NCBI RefSeq assembly: GCF_003369915.1
Contig: NC_046674.1
Coordinates: 24,617,657-24,681,656 of the forward strand
Length of the DNA: 64,000 bases
Reading direction: 5' to 3'
Origin: Drosophila miranda
Taxonomy: Eukaryota > Arthropoda > Insecta > Diptera > Drosophilidae
The notes below the pieces were generated by a model. That model saw nothing but the letters and a program-made list of their open reading frames with translations. It had not been told where the DNA came from and did no database searches. Below are positions 47,310-58,585 of this stretch, piece after piece. The position numbers and the translations under genes were made by a program. Every line of letters begins with the position of its first letter. Position 1 is the stretch's first letter.

Positions 47310-49640
47310 ATTATTCATAATATTACATATGTATTTATGTACTGACTGGGTGCGGGTATAAAAGTAGTAGTGCTGCGGCTCTCAGCGTTCTTGCTCATTT
47401 TTTGAGTGTCGTTGAACTTCTTTTTTATCAAAATATCGATGTCCAAGCCTGAATCCATTTTGACATAGATGGATCCCTTAAGATTGTATTTTATTATTAC
47501 CATCGATAAGAAATCAAAAAGGAATAATTAAATAGGATTCAGCAACGGCATCTCTTTGTTATTTCCAAAGACCCGAGTCACTTCCTATCGATCGCCCGGC
47601 TCATTAGTAAATTGTTCGACTAAGAGGCTTGTTCGGAAAGATGCTCGTAAGTATACATGCTCAACACATCAAATGATGTTTTAGGACTCACTAGAAAACA
47701 CTTTTTCAGCGGAACACAGGGAGAAGTATAGAGAGGAGTTTTGGCTCCGCCCTTCTGTCCCTTTGCCAGGATAGTCAGGATCCAAGGGCCACCAAAGTCA
47801 GAGGGAAAACAGTGTTAACAATTTACACCAAAAAGTCTCCCATCAATCTTTTAACAATATCGGTTGTGGATGATTGTTGGGTTGCACTCCCAAAACGCCC
47901 CAGAAAAAATGCCCAACATTTTACCCGTACCCGGGCACAATGTACCAGAACGCCCCTGAAAAGCAAGAGGACCGCAGAGAAAAGATTCGAAAATCCAAAA
48001 TCAATAAAATGCATCGCCACAGGGGACACAAGCAAGTCGGGGAAGGTCAGGGAAAGGGGCAGTGGCAGGGCCAGCACAGAGAAGTAAAAAAGAAACAAGA
48101 AAATAAATTAAACAAAGGAGACCCTTGCACACGTGTTCACAAAGGAAACTGACCGCCAGAACGATCGATGGAAATTATGCCGAAAATGTTCCACAGAAAG
48201 TCGGTTAAAATTTGTATCTCTCTTTTTTTAACGATGCCTGGAAGATCGACCGCTGATTGGCCGCCATCGAGTGGCTTTCGAATGGTTACGATTCTTACAA
48301 ATAGGTGTCTAGGATATTTCACAAATTGTCGAGTCTCGATATGGAAATCCATTAGTCTCAATTGAGTATGGATCGTAAATAATTATCTTTAGGGCTCAAG
48401 CACTTGAGACTCCACAAAGCGACTTTTAGGCGGCGCAGGGATCTAGTTTCAACGAGGACCCACTGGGGTCCTGGCTCTGGCTCCGGCTCCGGCCTTGAGT
48501 CCTCGTCCGGAACGCTGTTATATTTGACAACACGAATTTCATCTGGTATTTTGCGGCGTTGTGTTTCTGAGTCTGTGTGTGTTTAATTGTCAAGTGCAGT
48601 ATCTGACACGACTCCTGAAATTTAATGCCTCGACATGCAAGACGATCTCGTGTTCGAAAATGCATTTCGTCCGACACTCCACTATCGCTGATGTCCCTCC
48701 CTTAAAGATCTGCTCCTTGCGAGTCGTTTCAAGTGCCGCATCGGGAGAGGAGGCGCAAGTGTTTACCATGCCACAATAATCTCTACTAATCAGCCATGAA
48801 AACTAGCCGAATGGGATATGTTATCCGTCTCTGTAAAACGATATTTCTGATGCTTGAATTGAGCTCAACCGAAACCAAACTAACCAAACAAATGTGTGCG
48901 AGTGCATTATCTTCCATTTGGCATCTGGGGGTTGGGGTTGGCTCTGGGGCTGGGGCTGGGTTTGAGTGGTTCGTACTCCTCCTGCTCCATCTGGTAAATG
49001 ATAAATAACTATGGCTAAACTGTTGACTGAGGCAGGCCGAATTTTCGACAAGATTCTGCGCACTCCTTTGATTACCTTGTGCCTGTATCCTTGTATCTCT
49101 AGTAATTGAAGTGGCACGCCATTTAAAATTATCAACAACCCAAAATTGTCTGCTTAGGTGACAGTTCCTTCGATCAGGTTTATTGGAAGGTACAGGTAAC
49201 ACTTTGGTTTTGGCTGGGTACAGGTAGGAATCTGCAAGGCGTCTACAGTCGTTAGGAGGACAATGAACGACAGGACGCCGGCGCCAGGAAAATTATCCAC
49301 TGTCTGGCTCTCTTTTTTTTTTGTCATTTTCCCTGACATTCTTAGAACCAGCCCAACCTGACCCGAATCTATATAAATTTATCTTTGACCCATAGAGCGC
49401 GATTTTTCACACTTGACAGAAAGCAGAACAGCCACGGCACGACAAAAGTTGATGTCAACCATTTTTTGGAGTTGGCAATCGGCAAAGGACTGTACAGCCA
49501 AATATTACAAATACACCCATACCAAATCCATCCTATGAATTCAGAGCACACGCTTTTAGCAAATAATAAAAAATCTTATTCGAAATCACCCAAAAAAAAG
49601 AAGGCTTATATCTATGTTATGTTGTGTTTTTTTTCTACCA
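47310..49640. other. Spacer without supported gene
   Basis: Mixed-composition DNA. Short GGCTCC and GGGGCTGGG patches occur near 48470-48495 and 48928-48962. No domain-bearing frame was found. Confidence 0.5.
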
Positions 49641-50330
49641 AAGAATATTTGTTATATGAAAGATATACCCTATTTGGTGGTTCTCTTGAGATAATTACCC
49701 TGGTGAATGATCTGGGTGTTATGTTAGACCCCAAGTTAAAGTTTTCCGAACACATTTCTACCATGGTAAATAAGGCCATGGGCGTGCTTGGGTTTATAAA
49801 GAGGTGGTCAAAGGAATTTGACGGCCCCTATATAACAAAGACTCTCTATACCTCGCTTGTTCGTCCGATCTTAGAATACGGCTCCTGTGTATGGTGCCCT
49901 CAGTACAAAGTACACCAGGACCGTATAAAATCAGTACAGAAAAACTTTGTACTCTTTGCTCTGCGGGGTCTTAACTGGGATGAAGGTGTGAGACGCCCAT
50001 CTTACTCTAGTAGACTGCTATTAGTAAACCTCCCATCCTTAGTTAACCTTAGAAAAATGCTTGGTGTGATTTTTATGCACAGCTTGATCAGGGGTGACAT
50101 AGACAGCCCCGATCTGTTGAGCCGCATAAACGGTTTCTATTAGACTTACTAGAAATTTTATACCGTTGTTCCTTCCACCTTGTAGATCGAATTATTCCTT
50201 GCATGAACCGTTTAGGGTCTTATGCTCGGATTATAATTCCATATCATATCATATCCACCACTAATTCTCTTCCTCTTATTAAATCACTAATCCTTACACA
50301 CCTTTCGAGTAATTAGTAATTGTAGTGATA
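49640..50330 (+). mobile_element. Non-LTR retrotransposon reverse transcriptase C-terminal fragment
   Basis: The open frame to 50143 contains LGVMLDPKLKFSEHI, then AMGVLGFIKRWSKEF, LYTSLVRPILEYGSCVWCPQ and RIKSVQKNFVLFALRGL. This is the thumb/post-catalytic region of LINE reverse transcriptases (jockey/LOA-like). The sequence continues past the stop in shifted frames (RSNYSLHEPFR, then IISTTNSLPLIKSLIL), showing small indels. The catalytic YADD region is absent. It resembles obscura-group LOA/Bilbo elements, but the clade is uncertain. Confidence 0.8.
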
Positions 50331-50359
50331 TTGTATTCGCCTCTTACAAGATGCAGTCA

Positions 50360-53300
50360 TTGCATGTCAACGTTCAGAATATAATACATATGTTTAATAC
50401 ATTTATACAAGTTAAAGTCGATATAAACAGGCAAAAGTTGGTCAACCGGGCATGGCTGTATCGACTATCTGAGATGTCGAGCTATCAGCTTGAAGGATAA
50501 TATTTGTACATAATTAAATCTGCAAACATCGGGTCCTTCCTATCTCCCTTATATTTTACAACTCTATTCTTAAACATTATTCATCCATAATTTGAATTAT
50601 GCAGTTTTTCCATAATTTACAAACAACAACAAAAATCACCATTAAACTAAAATTCTTTTTAAAATGGAGAAACCTAAGCTCAGATCATATACGATTTATA
50701 CGATTTTCGAAACATTTACATTTCGGGTTTCATTTTCTTTGGTTTCTATGCGTGCAATTTGAAACCTTACCATTTGATGTATCCCTTTTCTAATTTATCT
50801 AAGCCAAAATATAACCTTTTCTGATGTCAGGAAAAAAAATCGATGGTGGACAATGGCATCTATAATCCCCTCTTTCCGGAAGGTCACAATTACGCTGGAT
50901 TGGAGTGGAATTGGACGTCCACAGTCACGACCATTGTGCATACCCTTCCCCCGTCAGGATTGTATATTGTTGCATTTTTTTGTTGAAAAGGGCCCATCGC
51001 GTTGCACACGTGCAAGGGTCAAACGCACACAGCATCGGCAGGTAAAAAGCAAGAGAAAGGAACACAATAAGAAACCCCAAACACATCAAAAATGGAAGAT
51101 AAAAGAGGATTAAACGAGACGAACCCTAAACTGACCCAAAACTAATGCACCTCACCCTCACGGAGGCCACGCAAACGGTCGTCGACGTCGTCAACATCCA
51201 TGAAAAAGCAATCATCATCATGGCGATCGTTGAGATGGTCTGATGATGTCTGCAGATAACGCAGTAGCAGCACTGAGCTCCTTGGCAAATAAGAGACCTA
51301 ATTTCTATAGAATGGAGCAGACCCAGACCGACCCAGTAATCTAGCCGGTTGAACATGTCGAGACATGTCGGGTTTTTGCCAGGACCAAGAACTGCTGCAC
51401 GTGCACGAGCACTAAGACTGTGGGATCGGCATTGCTTTAGACTTCTTTCTGGCTTCGATTTTTGTTTTCGAATTTTGAATTCTGTTTTCGAATTTATTTA
51501 TAAAATATACCAAATAACAAGACCAGGCTGTGGTCTGGATTAACCAAATGCATCTACATCAAAAGGAATCTTGGGTCTCTACTTGCATTTCTTCCTAAAA
51601 AAAAAGGATAGTCAAAAATAATCTCCATTAATTGGATTCACAATCTATTTGGTCGATTTTTTATTTTAGTGGCAATGAGGTCAAAGGGATTGCATTGATA
51701 ATTATTATTATTATACTATATTTTATATTAAATAATTTTAAAAAATGTTACCATATTTTTGTACAGTAAAATTGCATAACATAATTAATTTTTCCAATTA
51801 ATACATGCTATTATTATTTAATAATTTAACTATAAATATACAAATATATGTATTGTATTACCAATTACACTTCGTATTTCTCTTATCCATAGCCAGTGGC
51901 ATTTTTGGTTAATATATTGTTTATCTGGTAATAAAGCCAGCGACAGCCATACAAGTGTTTGCTCCAGATTAGCCTCCACTCCGCTGCACAATAACCGATA
52001 TTGATATGCATATTATTTTCAGCCCCAATCAAAAAAAATTTTTTGGTAAGACAATACGGGAACCCGTACAGAGATGCTTCGCTTTTTAGAGGCAAATAGA
52101 TTAAGAGAAGGCTCGATTAAAGACGCTCTTACTTAATGATCATCGGGATACCCAGATAGGGATTTGACCGTTACAGGAAACTACACATTTTTGGCCGTTA
52201 CAAAAATAAGAAAGTAACCTTCAGGGGGTGGGGAGAGGAGGGTAGGAAAAGGGCAAAAAACAATTAGGAAGACGACTCATACGGAGTGCCGACGAAATTC
52301 CAGTAAACCAAAACCGAACGCACAGTGCGATCCCAAGATAGAAGATATCGCTCTACGTGCTTCTGCCGCGTCGTAAATTTTTCACGCATCAACAGAGCAG
52401 GTCCCTGAACCGGGAAAGAACAACAATGACAAACAAATACGATCGGAAGGAGCCGAAAAGGACCTGCTAAGATTTCCCGAAATGCGGCATTAATGCATAT
52501 TGACTAACCTTGAGTGCGACCATCACCAATCCCATCCACTGCACTGCACTGCCAAGTACCCGAAACCGAAAAAAACGTTACTTTTCCAAACGGACCGAAG
52601 GACCGAAGGACAGAAGGACTGAAGGACCGACGGACAGAAAGGGAGATTTCTGGGCTGCCTCAATGAAATAAAAGACAAGTCCCTTGTCTGCTCGGGTATT
52701 TCCAACAGAGAGATTGTATCTCGACTACGAAAACTATTGTTTGTCCATATCCTCCTCCTCTGTCTTTTGGGACAGTGTGTCGAATTTTAAAATCTCTCCC
52801 GGCTCACACACTTGGAATTTTTCGAACAAGTTCAGACTTGTCCGCTCTTGGAATTTTTCGTTTGGGATTTGATATTTCTTTTTATTCTGATCCTCAGCAG
52901 GTAGTGATCCGTTGAGCGAGGGAGAGCCAGAAATAGACAGAGAGAGAGAGAAAGTGAGATGAATGGAGCGAGAGAGTCAGATCAGGGAGACGACAACAAA
53001 TCCTCATAATGATGGATAAAAAACATCTCGAAACGCTGATACCCAGCAAAAATTAAATATAAAAGGTTATACATTTTTTATAAAGAGCTACAGATTTGAG
53101 ATTCCGAGATTTTTAATAAAATATCTATATAAAACTTAAAGAATATATGTATAGAAAACTTTCTTATAGTCAGTAAGTCGTTATATTTGTCTATCAAATC
53201 CCTCCCACACTTTTTAATACACACTGAAAGTCCTCTCCTTCGGTGTCCGATCTAGAGATATTTAAATTTATTTATTACTATTATTAAAATGCGAATCTCC

Positions 53301-53450
53301 CTAAATCCCGATAAAACACCCGAGATTTACGTCCAACCGATAGCAAAAGGAATTCCAGGTCCCGCCACCCCGTATACGGCTTACGAGTACGATGCTGAAA
53401 TTGCACAACTGCCGAATACACCCTCCCATCCCAAGGGTCATCCATCTCTA
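50360..53450. other. Spacer upstream of Tom, probably regulatory
   Basis: No coding is supported. It contains an 8-mer minisatellite (GGACCGAA-type units) at about 52588-52640, GAGA repeats near 52935-52960, and a 19-bp CACGTG-containing sequence at 51002-51020 that recurs upstream of Brd. Confidence 0.5.
52588..52640. repeat. GGACNGAA octamer repeat
   Basis: About six units with single-base variants. Confidence 0.8.
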
Positions 53451-53481
53451 GTGAGAGCGACTCTCTCTTGCGTTGAGCAAC

Positions 53482-53618
53482 CACCTGCCTGCAGGCGGTC
53501 ATCCCATTGGCTGCACCACGGGATCGTGAAAGAGGCAGAGAGCCGAGGGAGAGTCGACGACGAAGACCCAAGCCCCGACCCCCGACTGAGCGGAGGCCGA
53601 GAGCGGAGCGTATAAAAG
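53482..53618 (+). promoter_or_regulatory. Tom promoter: E-box, inverted CCAAT box, TATA box
   Basis: CACCTGC (complement GCAGGTG, proneural type) at 53482-53488, ATTGGCTG from 53506, and TATAAAAG at 53611-53618. The predicted start is near 53642. Confidence 0.7.
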
Positions 53619-53721
53619 GAGCGGCCCGAGACCTGGGTTGGCATAACAGTCCCGACCTCCCAGCCGAGTGCAACCAACTCAAGAAATTTTTTTTATTGTT
53701 TTTTAACAAATCTCCAACACA

Positions 53722-54195
53722 ATGTCTTTCATCACACGGGAATACAAGTTTGAGAGCAGCATGGTGCAGCAGAAATCAGATCAGCACACGATGGCCATGC
53801 GGAGTCTGAAGAAACTCGTCAAACCACTGCTGCGGCTAGTGAAGAAAAAGCAGCTACTGCGGAAGACTCTGGCCGAGATCCAGAACCAGAACGACATCAA
53901 CGCCTCGCTGGAGGACATGCGCAAAGATCCCGCCGTCAGCTGCGACAACATGGCCAACGAGCAACTGGAGCAGCGCCTCTACAACGATCTGAAGCAGTGC
54001 CCCAGCAACGTGGCAATGATCGTGCAGCAGGGTCAGCAGCAGCACGTCGTCCCCGTCCAGCCCGAGCAGACCTTCATCCCGGTCCACTTTGCCCGCACCA
54101 GCAGCGGCACCTTCTTCTGGACCACTGCCGAGGGTGCCCGCCAGCACCAGGAGCAACAGTTGCGCCAGCAGTTCGATCGCTGGGTTCAGGCCTAG
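53722..54195 (+). CDS. Tom: Twin of m4 (Bearded-family Neuralized inhibitor)
   Basis: A single-exon protein of 157 residues; it should bind Neuralized and antagonise Delta internalisation. It carries the full set of long Bearded-family motifs. A basic amphipathic helix lies at 28-48 (SLKKLVKPLLRLVKKK), NMANEQLE with the NxxN docking core at 76-79, PVHFART then GTFFWTT at 120-135, and the C-terminal DRWVQA. The ATG is in CAACACAATG context, about 80 bases after the predicted transcription start. Upstream lie a TATA box and proneural-type E-box; downstream are Brd, K and GY boxes. The choice of Tom over Ocho rests on length and complex order, with the shorter paralogue at 58586 taken as Ocho. 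Confidence 0.85.
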   Translation: MSFITREYKFESSMVQQKSDQHTMAMRSLKKLVKPLLRLVKKKQLLRKTLAEIQNQNDINASLEDMRKDPAVSCDNMANEQLEQRLYNDLKQCPSNVAMIVQQGQQQHVVPVQPEQTFIPVHFARTSSGTFFWTTAEGARQHQEQQLRQQFDRWVQA

Positions 54196-54245
54196 GAATC
54201 CCACTTGAATCCACTGGCAAAGGAGACCCTATCCAATTGGACGGC

Positions 54246-54725
54246 AGCTTTAAATGCAAGTGTCCCATTCCCGTCCATTGCACGGATGGGAAATGGCCGA
54301 GCTTCGCAGGATCGTAATCTCAGGGTGATATTAGGTATAGATTGGATTCTTTGGTTCCTCCCAAGGAAATGCAACTCTAATTGATATTCAATTATTATCA
54401 CAATCAATTGTAACTATATAAATACTTGTGATGTCTTGTGTCTTATTAGAATTAGGGTTTAGTCTTAGGAAAATCATTGTCTTCCATGTTTGTTTGTTAG
54501 GGTCATAGTATAAGTACCTAGGCTAATAATCATTGTCTTCCATGTAAAACCTTTTTTTTTTTTAGATATAAGAAAAGAATTTTTTTTTATTATAAAATAC
54601 ACATATATACACGAAAAGAAAATTTTAAAAATGGTTTACTTATTTTAAATGGGCAAAAAAAGTCTTGTTGGATGGGCAATAAGAGATTTCTTTTACTAAA
54701 TGATTGATTCATTGAAATAAATTGA
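54246..54725 (+). promoter_or_regulatory. Tom 3' UTR: Brd box, K box, two GY boxes, polyA signal
   Basis: AGCTTTA at 54246-54252, TGTGAT at 54427-54432, GTCTTCC at 54479-54485 and 54535-54541, and AATAAA at 54716-54721. Brd box, K box and GY box are established microRNA target motifs (miR-4/79, miR-2/11 and miR-7 families). Confidence 0.85.
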
Positions 54726-54729
54726 TTTC

Positions 54730-56050
54730 AAAATCGCATTCTGCTGGTAGCCGCATTTCCCCGCATTTCAGAGAAACAATCGCCTGTTGAATACCGATTG
54801 GAATCAACACAAATTACTGCATTCAAATGGATGCTCTGATTGGACTTAAGTATTTTTTGTTTGTGGCTAACATGTATGTACATATTTTCAAATGGGACAA
54901 TCGATCCCTAACGTTTCTCTAGGAAAAACTGCAATTACTTTAATGCTCAAGAAATATATGAAAATATTTTAATGAATGTGTACTCAGAATATTTATATAT
55001 TACTCGTATTTAAAGGGGATACATACATTTATGTATGTATATTGACTATGATATTAATAGATCCTACAAAACTGTATTAAATAGATATTTGTCACCAAAT
55101 GTACCACTTTTTATTTTAATATCGCATTTCATTTTCTCGAGAATCCAATTAGGCTGGAAGCCCTTACTTTACGCACATAAATTCATATTTATTAAAGTTT
55201 CATTCCGGCGCTTGAGTTTCAAGGAATTTCGACCCTAACAACTGAACTTGAGACGAGACGAACATAACAATGCACACTGTACGTATTTATACAGAATTAT
55301 TCTTATGGAATTGTTAAACAAGCCAAAACCATTCGAAGCCCTTCGCTGTCCACCCCCCAAGTAGATGGAAAAGGATCTTGATCTGGTACTCTACCCTACC
55401 CAACGTCATAGCAATCTACCCGACAGGAATTTGAATGATTTCCAAAAAAATTGTAGTTCCTCACACCAATTATTTCATCACGAAACGAAATCTGAATACA
55501 TTTGTGTGGAAAAAGACCCAAGCTGAGGAGCAAGTGTGCAGTACAGTTAAGCCTCGACCAACAAAAAGAAAATCGGGAGATTTAGAAAGGTCTTTGAGGC
55601 GTCCGACACAGCAAACGATGGTGAGTGCTCACTGTATTGAAAGAGGGACCCTACCTGTCCTGATCAGAAATGAAATGTTGACGTGTAAATATTGCTCGTT
55701 GCCGTTGCCGTTGCCGACAACATGTGTTTAACGAGGGTCTGTCACTTTTATCCTCCACTGTCTGTCTATTAACAATTAATAGCCAAAAACTAATCAAGGC
55801 ATAAATTCGAAACGAAACGAAACGAGCCGAGCCGAGCCCGAATCCCGGGCCCTCGTCCACCGCACACAAACCACTCAAATTACCAATTCGTGGGCTAGGA
55901 CCCATGAAAAGGGATAACAAATTCCCTGTTGATGTTGTTGTCGATCTTTCTGTATGCTTGCCGCATCCACCAATAAATATTCGACTGAAATTATACTCTC
56001 CCACGAAGAAGCCAGCGAAGAGATTTATTTAGGACCAACAATTTGAGGCA
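54730..56050. other. Spacer between Tom and Brd
   Basis: AT-rich in the first half. CGAAAC/GAGCC repeats lie at about 55808-55840. No gene is supported. The end nearest Brd probably holds regulatory sites. Confidence 0.5.
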
Positions 56051-56055
56051 ATACT

Positions 56056-56231
56056 TTGCACACGTGCAAGGGTCTCGGTATCGGAGCTACCTGCTCTTGC
56101 GTGGAGGAATGCGTGACTCGGCACTCGGCACTCGGCCCTCGTACTCGGGAGAAACCGAGAAACACCTGCCCCAGGACGAGCCCTGATTGGTTGAGGCTTA
56201 GGGGTTGGACCTGGCGCAGTCCTATAAATAC
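56056..56231 (+). promoter_or_regulatory. Brd promoter region: CACGTG, E-box, inverted CCAAT box, TATA box
   Basis: CACGTG at 56061-56066 (a bHLH/Hairy-E(spl)-type site), CACCTGC at 56163-56169 (proneural type), ATTGGTTGAG from 56186, and TATAAATA at 56224-56231. The predicted start is near 56254. Confidence 0.7.
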
Positions 56232-56301
56232 GAAGAGATGTTGCAAATAGGACATCAATTCCACTGGAAGCGTTGAACAGTCAGTATCAGAATCAGCAAA
56301 C

Positions 56302-56586
56302 ATGGCCTACGAAACTCTGCTGAACAGCACGTACAGTCCTGTATACGTGAAAAAAACCTACACCCCATCGAAGGCCGTGAAGAAAATCTTCAAAATGGCC
56401 TGTAAACTACTAAAGGCCTCGTCCACCACTTCCAAGGGGCACAGGGAGCTCAAAAACACCAGCCCGCCAGCCCACGAGGAGAATTCCTCGCAAATAGAAT
56501 GCCTCGTACTTAGCGAAGAAGAATTACAAAACTCCCAAAACGAAGAGTTGGAGGCAGCGGCATCAGCTCAATATTTGCAACTGTGA
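56302..56586 (+). CDS. Brd: Bearded (Bearded-family Neuralized inhibitor)
   Basis: A single-exon protein of 94 residues, somewhat longer than D. melanogaster Brd (81). It acts in proneural clusters as an inhibitor of Neuralized. Residues 24-39 (KAVKKIFKMACKLLKA) form the basic amphipathic helix. NSQNEELE at 77-84 gives the NxxN docking motif. It lacks the PVHFART and DRW motifs, as expected for Brd/Bob-type members. The start ATG follows GCAAAC. Upstream are TATAAATA and a proneural-type E-box; downstream are three Brd boxes, a GY box and a K box. Assignment to Brd rather than a diverged Bob rests on sequence, 3' UTR content and its place between Tom and Ocho. Confidence 0.8.
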   Translation: MAYETLLNSTYSPVYVKKTYTPSKAVKKIFKMACKLLKASSTTSKGHRELKNTSPPAHEENSSQIECLVLSEEELQNSQNEELEAAASAQYLQL

Positions 56587-56760
56587 TCGAAGGAAGGAGA
56601 TCGTCCTGGACATCAGAAAAAGAGCTTTAAGACTACACCGGAATGGGTCTCTAAACATCCGAGCAGCTTTAACGCCCCACTCAACAAGTGGAAATGACTA
56701 GAGTGCATCCAACTAAGCTTTAATCATTGTCTTCCATATATTTTTAAGTGACTGAATAAA
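56582..56760 (+). promoter_or_regulatory. Brd 3' UTR: K box, three Brd boxes, GY box, polyA signal
   Basis: TGTGAT at 56582-56587 overlaps the stop codon. AGCTTTA occurs at 56623-56629, 56665-56671 and 56716-56722. GTCTTCC lies at 56729-56735, seven bases after the last Brd box, and AATAAA at 56755-56760. Three Brd boxes plus a GY box is the classic Brd 3' UTR signature. Confidence 0.9.
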
Positions 56761-56769
56761 TACATACCT

Positions 56770-58400
56770 AATATGAATATTAACCGACTTGTCTGCATTT
56801 CTGATTCCAACTTTCCCTTTGTTATTTTAATTTCCTCCAAGGTTTTCCATGAATTCGAAAAAACCGTTCTTACCCCTTCCCTTACAAAATCCCTTCCCTG
56901 AATAACAAGACACAATAATAAACAACAAAAAACAACAACAACAGCAAAATAAAGCCCAAAAGAACCTTAAGAAGAAACCTTCGGCTACCTTTACCTGTTT
57001 CCTTTGATCAAAACCTGTTGTCGATTCAAAAAACTCGAAACAAAAATGAGCTGAAACCGAACCGAGAAACCTGTTACCCCAAAGGCAGTTTTCTGATTTT
57101 TGTTTTCTCCTTTTCGCTCCTTCTTAGGATTGAGGCTTGGACAAAATAAATCTCAAATTGCATTGAAACAGGTAGAGACACCAGGGACCGACCCTAAGAC
57201 GATAAACAAAAACAAAAGCAAAGAGAACCCAGACCAACAGCAATACCTTAAGAATAAATGCGAAAGGCTACACGGCACAGCTCGAACAAATGGATTTTAT
57301 GCTCCTAAAGTTGTACCCGTAATATTTAAATATCTTTCATTCAATATATGTATAGAGACATGCTGATCCTTTATTGAAGCCATACGAAATAAGAAATATC
57401 ATAAATAGTGGAAGGAGTTATTTATATCGGTTCAAGTAAAATCGGTATAGTAAGTATTTCTAGGAGAATTGGGTAAAAGTATTTCTATAACTGCACTGAG
57501 AGAAAAATTCCCTAGTAAAAAGATATATTTAATATTCAATTTTGATTAAATTGTATCACTCACTCACTTTGATTTAAATATACCTACAAATTATTTTTAA
57601 TACGCCCCATTCGTATCATAAATATCCTATACAATTTGTAGAAATTTTAAATATATTCATTATACACTTTAAATATTTTGAGATAAAATACTTTCATATT
57701 AAAGCCGAAATTTAAATGAAAGCACTACCACTTCAATATTTCCATTCACCGAAATCCAGATGCAAATGGCATAAATATTTAAATGTATAAAATATTCAGG
57801 TAGTTTTTCTCTGGGTGTATTCAAACGTTGGCATGCCAAAACAATCAATCGGATCTCAAATGAAACGCGTTGTATTTTGATAGTGTACATATGACTATGT
57901 TGAAATCTAGGGGTGACCAAGTGAAGTATCGCATATCGTGACACGAAGACCAGATACTCAAAAACCCGTGAGGGGTTCATATCAGAGTAAAGAGACAAAA
58001 AACCACCAAAGTCCCAGGATCGTGCCTGTCAGAACCTTGGCCACTGCCATCACTAGTTCCATCACAAATACGAACAATAAGATGAAACAAAATTTGAATA
58101 AATTTTGCTCACAATGCAGTCGGTGTTCGGTTTTCGGTATTCGGTATTCGGTCTTCGGTTACAGAACCAACATATTTCTGACGAAATGGCAAAACAAAAC
58201 CAAATCCAAAACAGTCATAGAGATCGGGATTGGAGAAAAGGCCTAAAACCTACGATTCCCACGCCAAGGATCCATTAAGGGATAATTGTCTTGGAAGGAG
58301 AGCCGAGCATAAGATTCCCACGCTTCAGCAGGAGCAGAGACAGGATCATTCAGGTCCTGCAGGTCCTGCAGGTCCTGCAGGACATACCTGCTGCCACTGC
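56770..58400. other. Spacer between Brd and Ocho
   Basis: No gene is supported. AT-rich at 57460-57790. TCGGTNTTCGGT units at 58120-58160 and a GTCCTGCAG triplicate at 58352-58381 are the only notable repeats. Confidence 0.5.
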
Positions 58401-58404
58401 TGAA

Positions 58405-58500
58405 CGTGTGAAATTTCAGATCCTTGCACCTGCCCTCGTCTCGGCCTCTGTGATTGGCTGAGATGCTGCGCCTCTCTTTCGGGCAGAAAATGTATAAATA
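58405..58500 (+). promoter_or_regulatory. Ocho promoter: Su(H)-like site, E-box, inverted CCAAT box, TATA box
   Basis: CGTGTGAA at 58405-58412 fits the relaxed Su(H) consensus YGTGDGAA. CACCTGC lies at 58427-58433, TGATTGGCTGAG at 58451-58462, and TATAAATA at 58493-58500. The predicted start is near 58524. Confidence 0.7.
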
Positions 58501-58585
58501 GCGCCTCCAGTCTTAGAGAGAGCATCACACAGCATCCGACCGTCTAATCGAGAACATCTCAACACGCACACACAAAAATCTTAGA

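Noticed and set aside
55990-56010. High-affinity Su(H) site upstream of Brd
   Set aside because: The best sequence is CGTGGGAG on the minus strand, one base off YGTGGGAA. A similar near-match (TGTGGGAG) lies far upstream of Tom. Too weak to claim.
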